Source of the DNA: an uncultured Acetatifactor sp.
GTDB taxonomy: Bacteria; Bacillota; Clostridia; Lachnospirales; Lachnospiraceae
Reading direction: 5' to 3'
DNA length: 62,004 nucleotides
Assembly: GCA_947595925.1 (NCBI GenBank)
Contig: CANQEV010000011.1
Span: 1 to 62,004, forward strand
Part shown: positions 1 to 8,358 of the stretch, piece by piece
Numbering within the stretch: position 1 is the stretch's first letter
Layout: each line of letters starts with the position of its first letter
Notes under the pieces: generated by a model
Database searches by the model: none
What the model was told of the DNA's origin: nothing
The model's input: the letters and a program-made list of their open reading frames with translations, nothing else
Made by a program: the position numbers and the translations under genes

Positions 1-42
1 AAACTAATAGTTTTATGAGTTTTTTAAAGTATGACAGAAAAA

Positions 43-264
43 CTAACTGAGGTAAAGGCGGGCGATTTTACGCATACGATCATTCTTCCGGGACAGAAAC
101 AATACGCCCTTCAGGGTCGTGATCTCAATCTCCCCCGGGGAAGTCTCCACTCCGGAAAGCGCCGTATAAAGCTGGGCAGCGTTCTCCGGCTCGCTGAAAA
201 GCGTGGTAAACACATCCGATTTTACCTTGCGGTTGGAATTGACATTTGTTCTTTCTTCTGACAT
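43..264 (-). pseudogene. Truncated Rpn-family nuclease/transposase remnant
   Basis: The 73-residue product (start ATG at 264, with AGGAGG 8 nt upstream) resembles the N-terminus of the Rpn/PD-(D/E)XK recombination-promoting nuclease family common in Lachnospiraceae. The diagnostic part is KVKSDVFTTLFSEPENAAQL followed by EIEITTLKGVLFLSRKND. Members of the family usually run to about 300 residues and carry the nuclease core after this segment. Here the family-like sequence stops after about 60 residues and a divergent tail (RMRKIARLYLS) leads to a stop. I infer a decayed remnant. A functional short protein is less likely. An upstream in-frame ATG at 297 has no better ribosome site. Confidence 0.6.
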
Positions 265-297
265 AGGCAGACTCCTCCTTAAAGTTAACTTTTTCAT

Positions 298-588
298 CTT
301 GAAAAGTATCGCGGAACCGCGAAAAAGAAATTTGATTTCAAAGACACGCTGATTATATCAGAAGCAAAAATTCTTGTAAAGATTTTTCATTAAATTTATA
401 ATTTTTTTAGTAACTGTTCTACCTATAGACGGAACCGCTGCTATCTTTCCATTTTTTCAATGTGTTCAGTATCTTACTTGGTATATCAGAAGCATATTTT
501 ATCGAAACGCAAAAGGGGAAAGCTGCAGAAATGGCTGTGAGCATCTATTCGCCCCAGTTCATTATCTGCAGCTCTCGTTTTGTATTGC
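298..588. other. Gene-free stretch with an inverted repeat
   Basis: No coding sequence was found. The clearest structure is the inverted repeat AGCTGCAGA (521-529) / TCTGCAGCT (565-573), just downstream of the last flagellar gene read on the minus strand. It may contribute to 3'-end formation, but the loop is 35 nt and no strong T-run follows, so a classical terminator is not certain. The rest is AT-rich spacer before the truncated nuclease gene. Confidence 0.4.
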
Positions 589-1062
589 CTAGTTTTTACT
601 GTCCATAAACTGTGGCACAGTAATCCCCGCGCCGCTCATATTGCGGTAGTAATCGTATGCCGCCTTGGAGCTCTGTCTGCCCTGGCGGATACCTGCCTTA
701 GCCTTTGCAAAGTATTCTTCTATCAGCTTTTTGTTCCGGGCTTCCTCCGCCTGGATGGCGACGCTCATGTCCGTGATCCGGCGGATTTTCTCCTGTAACT
801 CCCGGATCCGGTCTGCATGTACTGCCCGGTTTTCGTTCAGCTCTTCTTTCACCTGAGCATACAGGGTCTCAAATCCCTCGTCCAGCTTTTCCACCCTCTG
901 GATCAATTCCTCCTTTTCCTCCAGGGCCTTGTCAAAGCTGTCCATGTCCGGAGTCTGCTCCGTCAGGGCTTTCTCCTGTTTCTGATTGTATGCCTGGATA
1001 TCCTGTAAGACAGATATCTTTTGATCCAGGCTCTCGGAAAGTAATGTCAGGCTGTTCTCCAA
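589..1062 (-). CDS. FliT/FlgN-like flagellar chaperone, putative
   Basis: A 157-residue, highly charged, almost wholly helical protein, the last gene of the flaG-fliD-fliS group. Its size, coiled-coil character and position directly after fliS fit the small export chaperones (FliT for FliD, FlgN for FlgK/FlgL). Because a clear FlgN is encoded at 10.1-10.6 kb, a FliT-like role for the cap protein FliD is the more natural reading. That assignment rests on context, since these chaperones diverge quickly. The start is TTG at 1062 with GGAGG 8-9 nt upstream. The short C-terminal tail VPQFMDSKN is not in a recognised domain. Confidence 0.65.
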   Translation of the reverse strand: MENSLTLLSESLDQKISVLQDIQAYNQKQEKALTEQTPDMDSFDKALEEKEELIQRVEKLDEGFETLYAQVKEELNENRAVHADRIRELQEKIRRITDMSVAIQAEEARNKKLIEEYFAKAKAGIRQGRQSSKAAYDYYRNMSGAGITVPQFMDSKN

Positions 1063-1149
1063 GTGTTCTTCCTCCCTGTTGCCACAGCAACCATGTCTGC
1101 GTCATCTCGCGGCAGTTCAGACGGATTCCATCCGAACCGATGCAGTTTT

Positions 1150-1524
1150 TCAGGCTTTCGTCAGCCGCATAACTTCCTTCCAAGTGTCTCGAACAGAGTG
1201 AAGATGCCGATTGACCTCCTGCAGGATTGCAGGATCCTTTTTTACATTGGCCTCCACAAGGCGATCCGAGAGGTAGACATAAATCCTCTCAAAATCCTTT
1301 GCCACCTCATACTGCATATCCAGAGTCTGACGCAGATAATCAATGATCTTCTGCGCTTTAACGATATTAGTATGCGCTTTCTGGATGTCCTTGCGCTCCA
1401 GACCCGCCTCGGCAAGATTGCAAAACTTAATCGCCCCCTCGTAGAGCATGAGGGTCAGCTCCGCGGGGGAGGCAGTCATGATTTTATTGTTGCTGTACTG
1501 TGCGTATGCGCTTGGCAATGCCAT
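1150..1524 (-). CDS. fliS: Flagellar export chaperone FliS
   Basis: A 124-residue protein with the FliS pattern: a YxxN-type N-terminus (AYAQYSNNKI), the MTASPAELTLMLYEGAIKF core and four predicted helices. In the family, FliS binds the C-terminus of flagellin in the cytoplasm, preventing premature polymerisation and delivering it to the export gate. The gene starts 3 nt after the fliD stop, with a Shine-Dalgarno GGAGG inside the fliD 3' end, so translation is probably coupled. No flagellin gene is in the window, so its client lies elsewhere. Confidence 0.95.
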   Translation of the reverse strand: MALPSAYAQYSNNKIMTASPAELTLMLYEGAIKFCNLAEAGLERKDIQKAHTNIVKAQKIIDYLRQTLDMQYEVAKDFERIYVYLSDRLVEANVKKDPAILQEVNRHLHSVRDTWKEVMRLTKA

Positions 1525-1527
1525 GGA

Positions 1528-3030
1528 TTAGTTTCCTCCAAACAGTCCGGAGAAGGCGCTGGTCTTGCTCTGAAGCTTTGCCATAGCACTCTCCATCTTT
1601 GCGAACTTCTTGTACCACTTATCCTCGTAATCGTTGAGTTTCTGTTCCATCTCTGCGATCTTCGTGGTATAAGCATCGTAGTCCGATTTCATCTTCTTAT
1701 CGTCGTAGAAATTTCCAAAGGATCGATAACCGTCCACCGACTTTGACATATCCGACATCTTTGCATAAAGATTCTGGGACAGTTTCATAAAAAAGTTAAT
1801 CACTGTATCCGGATCCGAGGAGATCATGGACTTCAGCTTATCCGCATTGCCGGAGGTATTCGCGTCATCCGGGTCGCCGTCGATATGGTAGGCGTTCTTC
1901 TCGTTGTCCGCGGAGCTGAAATATCCCAGGGTGCCGATGCCGAAGTCGCTGAGATACATAGTCTTCCCGTCGATTTCAATACCAGCGGCCAACACCGACT
2001 TCATAGCGGAACTGACATCGTCCAGGTTCTCGTCCCGACGGAGGATGGAGTCTTTAATCTTCTTCTCCCACTCCTCGATATCGGAGTCGGTCATGGCTTC
2101 CTTCTCCTCGTTAGTGAGGGGTTCATATCCCTTTGCAGAGTCAGCGTTGTACATCTTATCCATCTCATTGATGATCTCGTTGTACTCCTTAAAAAAACCT
2201 TTCACTAGGTCATAAATCCCGTCGGTATCCGTCTGGGTGCTCAGGGTTACGGGACCGTCGGTCTTCTCCTGGGCGGTAATGGTCAGACCGTTGATCTCGA
2301 ATGTATTCGTGCTGCTCTTAAAGCTGGCGCCGTTTAAGAGGATCTCCGCGTCTTGACCGGCCACCTTGTGGGCGGATTGCTCATCCAGTCCCAGCTTGGA
2401 CAGGGCCTTTGTGCCGCCCTCATCCAATGCGGTGATCTGAAAGTCGTTTGCGGCTCCGGATTCCTTCGCGCTGACAAAGAGCCTCTGGTTCTTCTCGTCG
2501 AAGCTGGCGTTCAGCCCGGCCTCTTTTAATTTATTCAAGACGTCGGAGATCGTAGTTTCCCCGGTGATGTCCAGATCCACAGTCTTCCCGCCGGAAGTGA
2601 TCTGGATCTTTCCGCCTGCGTCCAGTCCCAGGTCGCTCATGGTGGACAGCGCGTTAAAGCCGCCCTTGCCGCCTTCGGCATTCGTGAGCTCGCCGCCGGT
2701 GAGATAAGCGGTCTTCGCCAGTTCCTTAATCTCCAGCTCCTGTACGCCATTTGCAGCGCCCTCTCCGGTGATCACGCTGGCCGCGCTGGTGTTGGAGACT
2801 TTCGTCACCTTCTTCGCGTAAGCCGTAGAAAAACGCATATTGCTGAGGTACTTGGACTGCAGATTCTTCAGTTTCGTGTTCAGTTCCTTCCAAGCGTCCT
2901 GCTTCACATTGGCCTTCATCTGCTGTTTCTTTACTTTTGTGACTTTCGTCTTTCTGGCTTCTACCAGCTGAGCAATTAAACTCTCCGTATCCATGCCGGA
3001 GATCATGCCCGATAATCTTGTTCCTGCCAT
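1528..3030 (-). CDS. fliD: Flagellar filament cap protein FliD
   Basis: A 500-residue hook-associated protein 2. The N-terminus (RLSGMISGMDTESLIAQLV) matches the FliD D0/D1 start. The middle has the beta-rich repeated segments of FliD domains D2/D3. The last 80 residues form the coiled coil that packs under the cap (MKSDYDAYTTKIAEMEQKL region). FliD caps the growing filament and helps fold exported flagellin. Length is normal for the family. It lies between flaG and fliS, the usual order in Firmicutes. The start ATG at 3030 has GGAGG upstream. Confidence 0.96.
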   Translation of the reverse strand: MAGTRLSGMISGMDTESLIAQLVEARKTKVTKVKKQQMKANVKQDAWKELNTKLKNLQSKYLSNMRFSTAYAKKVTKVSNTSAASVITGEGAANGVQELEIKELAKTAYLTGGELTNAEGGKGGFNALSTMSDLGLDAGGKIQITSGGKTVDLDITGETTISDVLNKLKEAGLNASFDEKNQRLFVSAKESGAANDFQITALDEGGTKALSKLGLDEQSAHKVAGQDAEILLNGASFKSSTNTFEINGLTITAQEKTDGPVTLSTQTDTDGIYDLVKGFFKEYNEIINEMDKMYNADSAKGYEPLTNEEKEAMTDSDIEEWEKKIKDSILRRDENLDDVSSAMKSVLAAGIEIDGKTMYLSDFGIGTLGYFSSADNEKNAYHIDGDPDDANTSGNADKLKSMISSDPDTVINFFMKLSQNLYAKMSDMSKSVDGYRSFGNFYDDKKMKSDYDAYTTKIAEMEQKLNDYEDKWYKKFAKMESAMAKLQSKTSAFSGLFGGN

Positions 3031-3108
3031 ATTCAGCCTCCATACTTTTCCGGGAGAAATCCGTTTCTCCCCTAATTTTATATTATTTGCTTCGCGGATT
3101 CCTTTTTA

Positions 3109-3543
3109 TCAGCGCTTCTCGTCCACAAGAATCCCGGCCATCTCCCAGACCTTGGCGATCATATCCAGGGTCTTCTCGGGGGGAAGTTCCTTGATCACTT
3201 CTTTCGTCTTCTTGTCTACGAGTTTAATAGTCACGCGATGGGTCCCCTCATGCACGCCGAAGACCGCCTCCGAGTTGGGAAGGTTCTTCTTCATCTGCTC
3301 CAGGGCCTTCTTGATCTGCTCGGTCTCGTTCTGGAAGGCCTTCTGACGGTCCTCCCCGCTCTGGGATTCGTTCTTGGGTTTCGCGTTCTCCACGACGCCG
3401 GTGGTCTGATCCACGTTCTCCGCCGCCTGGGTTGCAGCCGACGCATCCGGGGATGTCTTCTCAGCCGCCTCCACGGGCTTCACCGGTGGAACATAAGCCT
3501 GCGCCTGTACGCTCATTACGCTGGAAATTGGTTCCATAGTCAT
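3109..3543 (-). CDS. flaG: FlaG family flagellar protein
   Basis: A 144-residue protein whose last 55 residues carry the FlaG domain (FGVHEGTHRVTIKLVDKKTKEV, then IKELPPEKTLDMIAKVWEMAG). The first half is a low-complexity Ala/Glu/Thr region. FlaG proteins influence filament length, although the mechanism is not settled. I chose the ATG at 3543, because the upstream ATG at 3558 forms part of the Shine-Dalgarno sequence (ATGGAGGTGACAAAAATG). The SD itself fits a CsrA site (see the leader feature). First gene of flaG-fliD-fliS-chaperone. Confidence 0.9.
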   Translation of the reverse strand: MTMEPISSVMSVQAQAYVPPVKPVEAAEKTSPDASAATQAAENVDQTTGVVENAKPKNESQSGEDRQKAFQNETEQIKKALEQMKKNLPNSEAVFGVHEGTHRVTIKLVDKKTKEVIKELPPEKTLDMIAKVWEMAGILVDEKR

Positions 3544-3589
3544 TTTTGTCACCTCCATGTGTCAGGAGCGGAACTCTCCTTTTCCGCTC
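3544..3589 (-). promoter_or_regulatory. CsrA-like leader sites before flaG
   Basis: On the mRNA strand an 8-bp hairpin (GAGCGGAA / TTCCGCTC, plus-strand positions 3566-3573 and 3582-3589) displays the loop AAGGAGAG. About 25 nt downstream the flaG ribosome site reads ACACATGGAGGTG. CsrA recognises GGA in hairpin loops and often a second GGA at the SD, as in the Bacillus hag leader. Both features are present here. csrA and its antagonist fliW are encoded immediately upstream, but binding itself is inferred. Confidence 0.55.
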
Positions 3590-3612
3590 TCACCTATGAG
3601 TTAAAGTGCCTA

Positions 3613-3656
3613 TACAATCTTATTATCGTATATTTTTACAAAAAAGTGAATAGGGT
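3613..3656 (-). promoter_or_regulatory. Possible sigma-A promoter for flaG-fliD-fliS
   Basis: On the minus strand, TTCACT, a 17-nt spacer and GATAAT lie about 80-110 nt upstream of the flaG start. Each hexamer matches the sigma-A consensus at 4-5 of 6 positions. No good sigma-28 motif was found here. Weak to moderate support. Confidence 0.35.
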
Positions 3657-3934
3657 AATGAAAAAATTCTATGAAAAATCTTTACTTTTTTCCTCTAACA
3701 GTTCAAAATCATTCGTTCTTTTTGCCAACGGTGTTAAATCTCCTTTGTATGTCTACAGAAAAGGCAGAGACTGTAATCGCCCCTGCCTTCTGCTAACTCG
3801 CTCACTTATGGGCTGTGCATCACCCACTTATAACTCGCTCATTTATAAGGCTGTGCATCACCTTCTATATTTAGTATACAACATTTTTTTGATTTACAAC
3901 CTATTTTTATAATTTTTTAAATTTTAACTATATT
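3657..3934. other. Gene-free stretch with 38-bp-period direct repeats
   Basis: This spacer lies between csrA and the flaG promoter. It contains two imperfect direct copies of about 31 bp (3793-3824 and 3830-3862), each running from TAACTCGCTCA to GCTGTGCATCACC. They are separated by only a few bases. No coding sequence is evident. The end of the csrA transcript must fall here, but I see no strong terminator hairpin. Confidence 0.5.
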
Positions 3935-4153
3935 TTACCCCAGCAGTTCCTTCAGGGCGTCCATGCCCGACGCATCCGCGGCCGCCTTGTTCGCCTCCTG
4001 GATCTGCAGGTAGACTTCTTTCCGGTAAACCGGGACTTCCTTCGGCGCGGTGATGCCGATCTTTACCTGGTCGCCCTTGACTTCCAGGATGGTGATCTCG
4101 ATGTTGTTGTTGATGATCAGGGCTTCATTTTTCTTCCGGGAGAGAGCCAGCAT
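3935..4153 (-). CDS. csrA: Carbon storage regulator CsrA
   Basis: A 72-residue RNA-binding translational regulator beginning MLALSRKKNEALIINNN, with the conserved APKEVPVYRKEVY segment that lines the RNA groove. CsrA dimers bind GGA-containing hairpins; in Firmicutes the main target is flagellin mRNA. The ATG at 4153 is preferred over an in-frame GTG at 4162, because it follows the fliW stop by one base and has AGGTGAG at a good distance. The tail after about residue 55 is Ala-rich. It is last in the flgM-flgN-flgK-flgK-flgL-fliW-csrA string. Confidence 0.96.
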   Translation of the reverse strand: MLALSRKKNEALIINNNIEITILEVKGDQVKIGITAPKEVPVYRKEVYLQIQEANKAAADASGMDALKELLG

Positions 4154-4154
4154 A

Positions 4155-4613
4155 CTACTCACCTGCCTTTCTCGACTTAACGATATCGTAAATAGGGAAC
4201 TTTACGGGGCAGTCGCTGCCGTCCACAATGATCTGGCAGGCCTTCCGCGTTGTCACGTTGACCACGATGGGACCCTGCAGGTTCACGGTCATCTTCGTCA
4301 GATCCGAGGGGACGCTGACTGTAACCAGCACCAGGAGGTTGTCATCGTTCAGCTCTCCAAGCCCTTTCAGCAGTTCCTCGTCCACTTCGGGGGAATAATC
4401 CTCCTTTACCAGAAGGGGATCCATCACGGGCATGGCAAAATTCGGTTCATCGATGGACTGCAGGAACCGGATTCCCACGTCGGTTCCCTTTTCCATGTCG
4501 TAGAGCAGGGTAAATCTCTTCATTTCCGGGAAGCCGATGATCCCGTTCTCGAAGGTGATGATCTTTTCTTCCTCAATGTCCACTTCCCCAAATACTCTTG
4601 TGTTGATCTTCAT
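4155..4613 (-). CDS. fliW: Flagellar assembly factor FliW
   Basis: A 152-residue FliW, recognised by TRVFGEVDIEEEKIITFENG and the following GIIGFPEMKRFTLL. In the known partner-switch, FliW binds CsrA until flagellin accumulates and titrates FliW away, freeing CsrA to repress flagellin translation. The fliW-csrA pair with a 1-nt gap, directly after flgL, is the standard arrangement. This places the homeostatic loop in the same transcript as the hook-filament junction genes. Confidence 0.96.
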   Translation of the reverse strand: MKINTRVFGEVDIEEEKIITFENGIIGFPEMKRFTLLYDMEKGTDVGIRFLQSIDEPNFAMPVMDPLLVKEDYSPEVDEELLKGLGELNDDNLLVLVTVSVPSDLTKMTVNLQGPIVVNVTTRKACQIIVDGSDCPVKFPIYDIVKSRKAGE

Positions 4614-4656
4614 GCTGTCTCCTTTCGCTTTTCCGGCCGTGCCGGTTTCTTCTTTT

Positions 4657-6204
4657 TTAGATATAATTCAGGAGGCTGTTCTGGGACACTTTTCCGGTAG
4701 CCATCAGTGCCGCCGTATAGGTCAGCTCCGCGCTGCCGAGCTGGATCGCCACCTCCGCCATGTCCGCGTCCTCATTGTTGCTCTTTAAGGTCTCAAAGGT
4801 AGTCTTCTGATCCTGCATGCGGTTCTCGATGAGCTCCAGCTTCTTGGAGCGGTTGCCGCAGTTTGTGAGGCTGAGCGTCACGTCGCTCAGATAGCCCTGG
4901 AAAGCAGTGATGCCGTTCTCAAAGAGCTTCTGGCTCTTATCCTTTGCCAGGGTCAGGGCCTTATCCACCGCCTGGATCTGGTTCCTCAGAGTCGTCTGCT
5001 CCGCGCTGCCGTCTTCCACGGTCTTCAGCGCATCCTCCAGGGTTTCCTTTACTTTTTCCAGGTCCGTCACTTCCTCCAGGGAGGCAAGGAGGTCGTCCGC
5101 CGTCCTTCCGATGCCGTGCTTGAAGCACTCGTCGGCGGTGGAGTTCACCCGGATGGTCTGGTTGAAGCCCACGTCGTACTCGATATCCTGGCGTTCCTTC
5201 GCACCTTTTAAGTAATCCTCGTTATATTTTATGCCGTCCGCCTCGCAATAGAAATAGTGCTCCGGGCGAAGGTCCCCGTCCTGCCAGGAGTCCTTCTGAT
5301 AGGTCACCCGGATCTCTCCCTCGTTGGCAGTGGTGCGGACGTCGTCCTTCACCGCCGCCAGGGCATCATAGCGGTTTTTTCCCAGGAGGACCTCACCGGT
5401 CTCCGGCACATAGATGAAAGCGTCGTCATCGTTGGCCGCCGCCGTGTAAGGATCGTCGTAGGCGTGCATCACCTTCGCATCATCCATGGTCTTCCACTCA
5501 TACTGCGGATTCTCCCCGTCCTCCACCAGGGTCTGATAGCTGATCTGCGGGAGCGTATTTTCGGAGCACTGGTCGTAGGCCAGGCGGATGCGGTGCACAT
5601 CCACCGCGGAGACCTGATCCTCTAAAAGTTCCTGGTTTTCCGGATCCATGTAGTTGCTGGCGGTGAGGTCCGTCAGACCCGCGCTGTTCACGCTGGTCTT
5701 GGTGTCCATGTCGTCCGGGGTGAGCTGTTCCGTGATGGTATAGGCCGTGTCGGAAGCGCCCTGGAAGCTCACCGGGGTGTCAGTGCGATAGCCGGTGAAG
5801 ACGTATCTCCCCGCGTAGTCGGCGTTGGCGGTGCTGTACACCTCATCGCTGAGGGCCTGCAGCTGCTCCAGAATGATCTTCCTGTCGGTGCTGGTCAGAT
5901 CGCCGTTGGCTCCCTTGGTGCACTGTTCGATCATCTTTGTGATGACTTCGGACTGGCACTTGATGGCGCTCTCCGTCACCTCCAGCCAGCTGTTGGCATC
6001 AGGGATGTTCTTGGAGTAATACTGGGTCACTTCCGTCACGTTGCTGCGAAGCCGCAGGGCGCGGATGGCCACTACGGGGTCATCAGAAACCCGGGAGACC
6101 TTTTTCTCAGTGGACATCTGGGTGCTCAGCTTATCCTGGTAGATCTTGTTGGTGTTGATGTTGTTCAGGTTGTTGCGCTGCATGATCTTGTTTGTAATTC
6201 TCAT
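4657..6204 (-). CDS. flgL: Hook-filament junction protein FlgL
   Basis: A 515-residue flagellar hook-associated protein 3. The N-terminus (MRITNKIMQRNNLNNINTNK) and the C-terminal 90 residues (MAEVAIQLGSAELTYTAAL, then LLNYI) are the paired D0/D1 helices of the flagellin superfamily. The 300-residue insert between them is variable, making it longer than the roughly 300-residue enteric FlgL. It joins FlgK to the filament. Separated from the upstream flgK by a palindromic repeat element. Confidence 0.93.
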   Translation of the reverse strand: MRITNKIMQRNNLNNINTNKIYQDKLSTQMSTEKKVSRVSDDPVVAIRALRLRSNVTEVTQYYSKNIPDANSWLEVTESAIKCQSEVITKMIEQCTKGANGDLTSTDRKIILEQLQALSDEVYSTANADYAGRYVFTGYRTDTPVSFQGASDTAYTITEQLTPDDMDTKTSVNSAGLTDLTASNYMDPENQELLEDQVSAVDVHRIRLAYDQCSENTLPQISYQTLVEDGENPQYEWKTMDDAKVMHAYDDPYTAAANDDDAFIYVPETGEVLLGKNRYDALAAVKDDVRTTANEGEIRVTYQKDSWQDGDLRPEHYFYCEADGIKYNEDYLKGAKERQDIEYDVGFNQTIRVNSTADECFKHGIGRTADDLLASLEEVTDLEKVKETLEDALKTVEDGSAEQTTLRNQIQAVDKALTLAKDKSQKLFENGITAFQGYLSDVTLSLTNCGNRSKKLELIENRMQDQKTTFETLKSNNEDADMAEVAIQLGSAELTYTAALMATGKVSQNSLLNYI

Positions 6205-6253
6205 GTTGCCTCACATTCTGCCGGATAAAGCGGCGGGTTAAATGATTTACATG

Positions 6254-6412
6254 TAACAGTTCACTCGCGCCATTCGCAAAGCCGCGCTCACGCGCTTTCC
6301 GCTGCTTCGCAGCTCCCTTTGCTCATAGAGTGGCGCTCCCTTCGTCCGCTGTCTTAGGCAGCTTCCCGTGAGAGCACGGAGCTGCCTGAGGCAGCGGACG
6401 AGTGAACTGTTA
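6254..6412. repeat. TIR-bounded palindromic element, copy A
   Basis: A 159-bp element with perfect 14-bp terminal inverted repeats, TAACAGTTCACTCG (6254-6267) and CGAGTGAACTGTTA (6399-6412). Inside are two hairpins. The first is conserved between copies (GCGCCATTCGCAAAG paired with CTTTGC...GTGGCGC, enclosing GCTGCTTCGCAGC). The second is specific to this copy (CGTCCGCTG 6343-6351 / CAGCGGACG 6392-6400, with central CCGTG-AGAG-CACGG). It lies between flgK and flgL within the operon. No protein is encoded, so it is MITE- or REP-like. Confidence 0.85.
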
Positions 6413-6414
6413 TA

Positions 6415-8340
6415 CTATATCCCTGTCTGGAGGATCAGTCGGTCGTAGATCTCCGTAAAGGTCTGCATCATCTTTGAGGAGAGGCTGTAGGCGTACTGGA
6501 ACTTTACTAAGTCCAACGCTTCTTCGTCCTCGTCCACCCCGGAGATGGACATCCGCTGGGTGTCGATGGCGTCCGTGATCTCCTGGTTGCAGGTGTAAAA
6601 CCTCTGGGCGCTGGAGGAATTCAGAGCGACATCCGAGAGGATGCACTGCAGGAATTCCGAGGCGCTGGCGCCGCGGAAGCTCATCTTGTCCTTGTCGATC
6701 CCCATGGTCTGCAGTTCTTTCAGAAGGTCCCGCTGCTCCACGCCGTCACCCTGCTGGAATTTATTTGCCAGGAGGTTGGAGTCCAGTTCCACAGCTCTTA
6801 AAATGCTGAGGTTTTTAGCGGTCATACGGTAATAGGAATCCGACTTGGAGCTGACCTTCAGGGCCCCGGTCTGCTGGAACTGTTCATAGGTAAAGTTGTC
6901 GAACCGGGTGCTGTCCGGGAAATTAAACTGTTCCTCATCGGTCACATGATCCGCAGTAAAGAGATTGCAGCCGGGATTCCCGTAGTAATCATATCCCGAT
7001 TCCAGTATGCTGTTATATTTTTCGGAGTAGGTCCTCACCCACTCGTTCATCTGGTTCATGTAATAGGGGATTCCCTGATAATCCAGGTTCCAGCCCACCT
7101 GCGCCTTCTTGCCGATGCGGTCGTTGGTGATGCGTCTGCCGTTCAGGGAACCGTCGGAGAGCTCGAAAGTATAGCTGTAGACCTGGTCGCCGTTCTCGTC
7201 GTAGCTGATCTCGCACTCCCAGGAGTCGTAGTAGTATTCCTGGTTCCCCAGGAGGATCTTTCCGCCCTGGTCCGACAGGTTGCACTTGTTCAGATCCTGC
7301 AGGTAGTGTTCGTTCACGCGGACGGTGACGGTGTCTTTCAGGCCGTTCTCCGTGACGCCGACCTCCGTGATCTCCCCGTAAAATTCTTCTCCGTTGTTGC
7401 CGTCCCGCATATCCGCCAGGCCCCGGAGTTCCCCTCCCATGGCCGGATTGTAGAGGTTGAACTGTTCTCCCTCGTTTTTCCAGTAGACGTCGTACAGGCC
7501 GTCGATATCGGTCTGGTTCACTTTCTCGTAATCCGCCCGGGCCCTGCACTCCAGTTCCCTGAAGTCGCTTCCGTCCACCAGGAGCTGTCCTCCGGCGATC
7601 CGGACGATGAAGCGGTTGCATCCCGTATCCCTATCAGGGTACACCGGATCGATGACCGGCGTCTCCGAAATCTGCACGTCCACGATGGCGGAGAGCTTAT
7701 CGATCAAAAGGCTTCTCCTGTCCCGAAGCTCGTTCGCCACGCAGCTTCCGCTGACTTCAATGGTATTGATCTGGTTGTTCAGGGTGGCGATCTCGCTGGC
7801 CAGGGAAGAAATCTCATCAACCTTTGTCTTGATCTCCAGGTTGATGTCCCTCTGCATGTTTTCCAGGTTTCCCGCAAGGCCGTTAAAGTATTCCGTCAGG
7901 TTCCCCGCGCTGCCGATATACTGGGACTTTGCCTTGTCGCTGCCGGGATCCTTTAAGAGCTCCTGCATGCTGACGGTATTGAACTGGTCAAAAACCGTCT
8001 TGAATCCGGCGTTCAGTCCGTCGTCGTCAAAGTAGACCTCGATCTGTTCCATGTAGTATTGCTTCATCTCGTACTGGCCGGTTACGGAGCGGCTGCTCCA
8101 GAACTTTCCGTCGTAGAATTCGTCGCGGATCCTCTCCACCGCCAGGGTGTCCACCCCGGCTCCGGCGCATCCGTATTTCTGAAAGACCCGGATGGGCGCG
8201 CTGGCCTGCTGTATCACATGCTGCCTGCTGTATCCTTCCGTCTGCACATTGGCGATGTTGTTGGCCGTGGTATTTATGGCTGCGTTCGCCGCCAGAAGAC
8301 CCTTATACGCAATATTCAATCCAAAAAACTGAGATGGCAT
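6415..8340 (-). CDS. flgK: Hook-filament junction protein FlgK (copy 1)
   Basis: A 641-residue hook-associated protein 1. The N-terminus (LNIAYKGLLAANAAINTTAN, then NIANVQTEGYSRQ) is the conserved FlgK helix. The C-terminus (DEEALDLVKFQYAYSLSSKM, then MQTFTEIYDRLI) is the matching D0 helix. The large central insert is variable. FlgK sits between the hook and FlgL. A second FlgK-like gene lies directly upstream with an 18-nt gap. This copy has an unusual N-terminus (MPSQFFG) and a longer central region, so the two are probably not redundant. Start ATG at 8340 with AGGAGG. Confidence 0.92.
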   Translation of the reverse strand: MPSQFFGLNIAYKGLLAANAAINTTANNIANVQTEGYSRQHVIQQASAPIRVFQKYGCAGAGVDTLAVERIRDEFYDGKFWSSRSVTGQYEMKQYYMEQIEVYFDDDGLNAGFKTVFDQFNTVSMQELLKDPGSDKAKSQYIGSAGNLTEYFNGLAGNLENMQRDINLEIKTKVDEISSLASEIATLNNQINTIEVSGSCVANELRDRRSLLIDKLSAIVDVQISETPVIDPVYPDRDTGCNRFIVRIAGGQLLVDGSDFRELECRARADYEKVNQTDIDGLYDVYWKNEGEQFNLYNPAMGGELRGLADMRDGNNGEEFYGEITEVGVTENGLKDTVTVRVNEHYLQDLNKCNLSDQGGKILLGNQEYYYDSWECEISYDENGDQVYSYTFELSDGSLNGRRITNDRIGKKAQVGWNLDYQGIPYYMNQMNEWVRTYSEKYNSILESGYDYYGNPGCNLFTADHVTDEEQFNFPDSTRFDNFTYEQFQQTGALKVSSKSDSYYRMTAKNLSILRAVELDSNLLANKFQQGDGVEQRDLLKELQTMGIDKDKMSFRGASASEFLQCILSDVALNSSSAQRFYTCNQEITDAIDTQRMSISGVDEDEEALDLVKFQYAYSLSSKMMQTFTEIYDRLILQTGI

Positions 8341-8358
8341 CGGCTGCCTCCTATCTCC

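Noticed and set aside
3793..3862. Minimal CRISPR array
   Set aside because: Only two imperfect repeats with almost no spacer, and no cas genes.
6205..6253. Terminator between flgK and flgL
   Set aside because: Hairpins there belong to the TIR element and lack a T-run. Downstream flgL, fliW and csrA need the same transcript or an unseen promoter.
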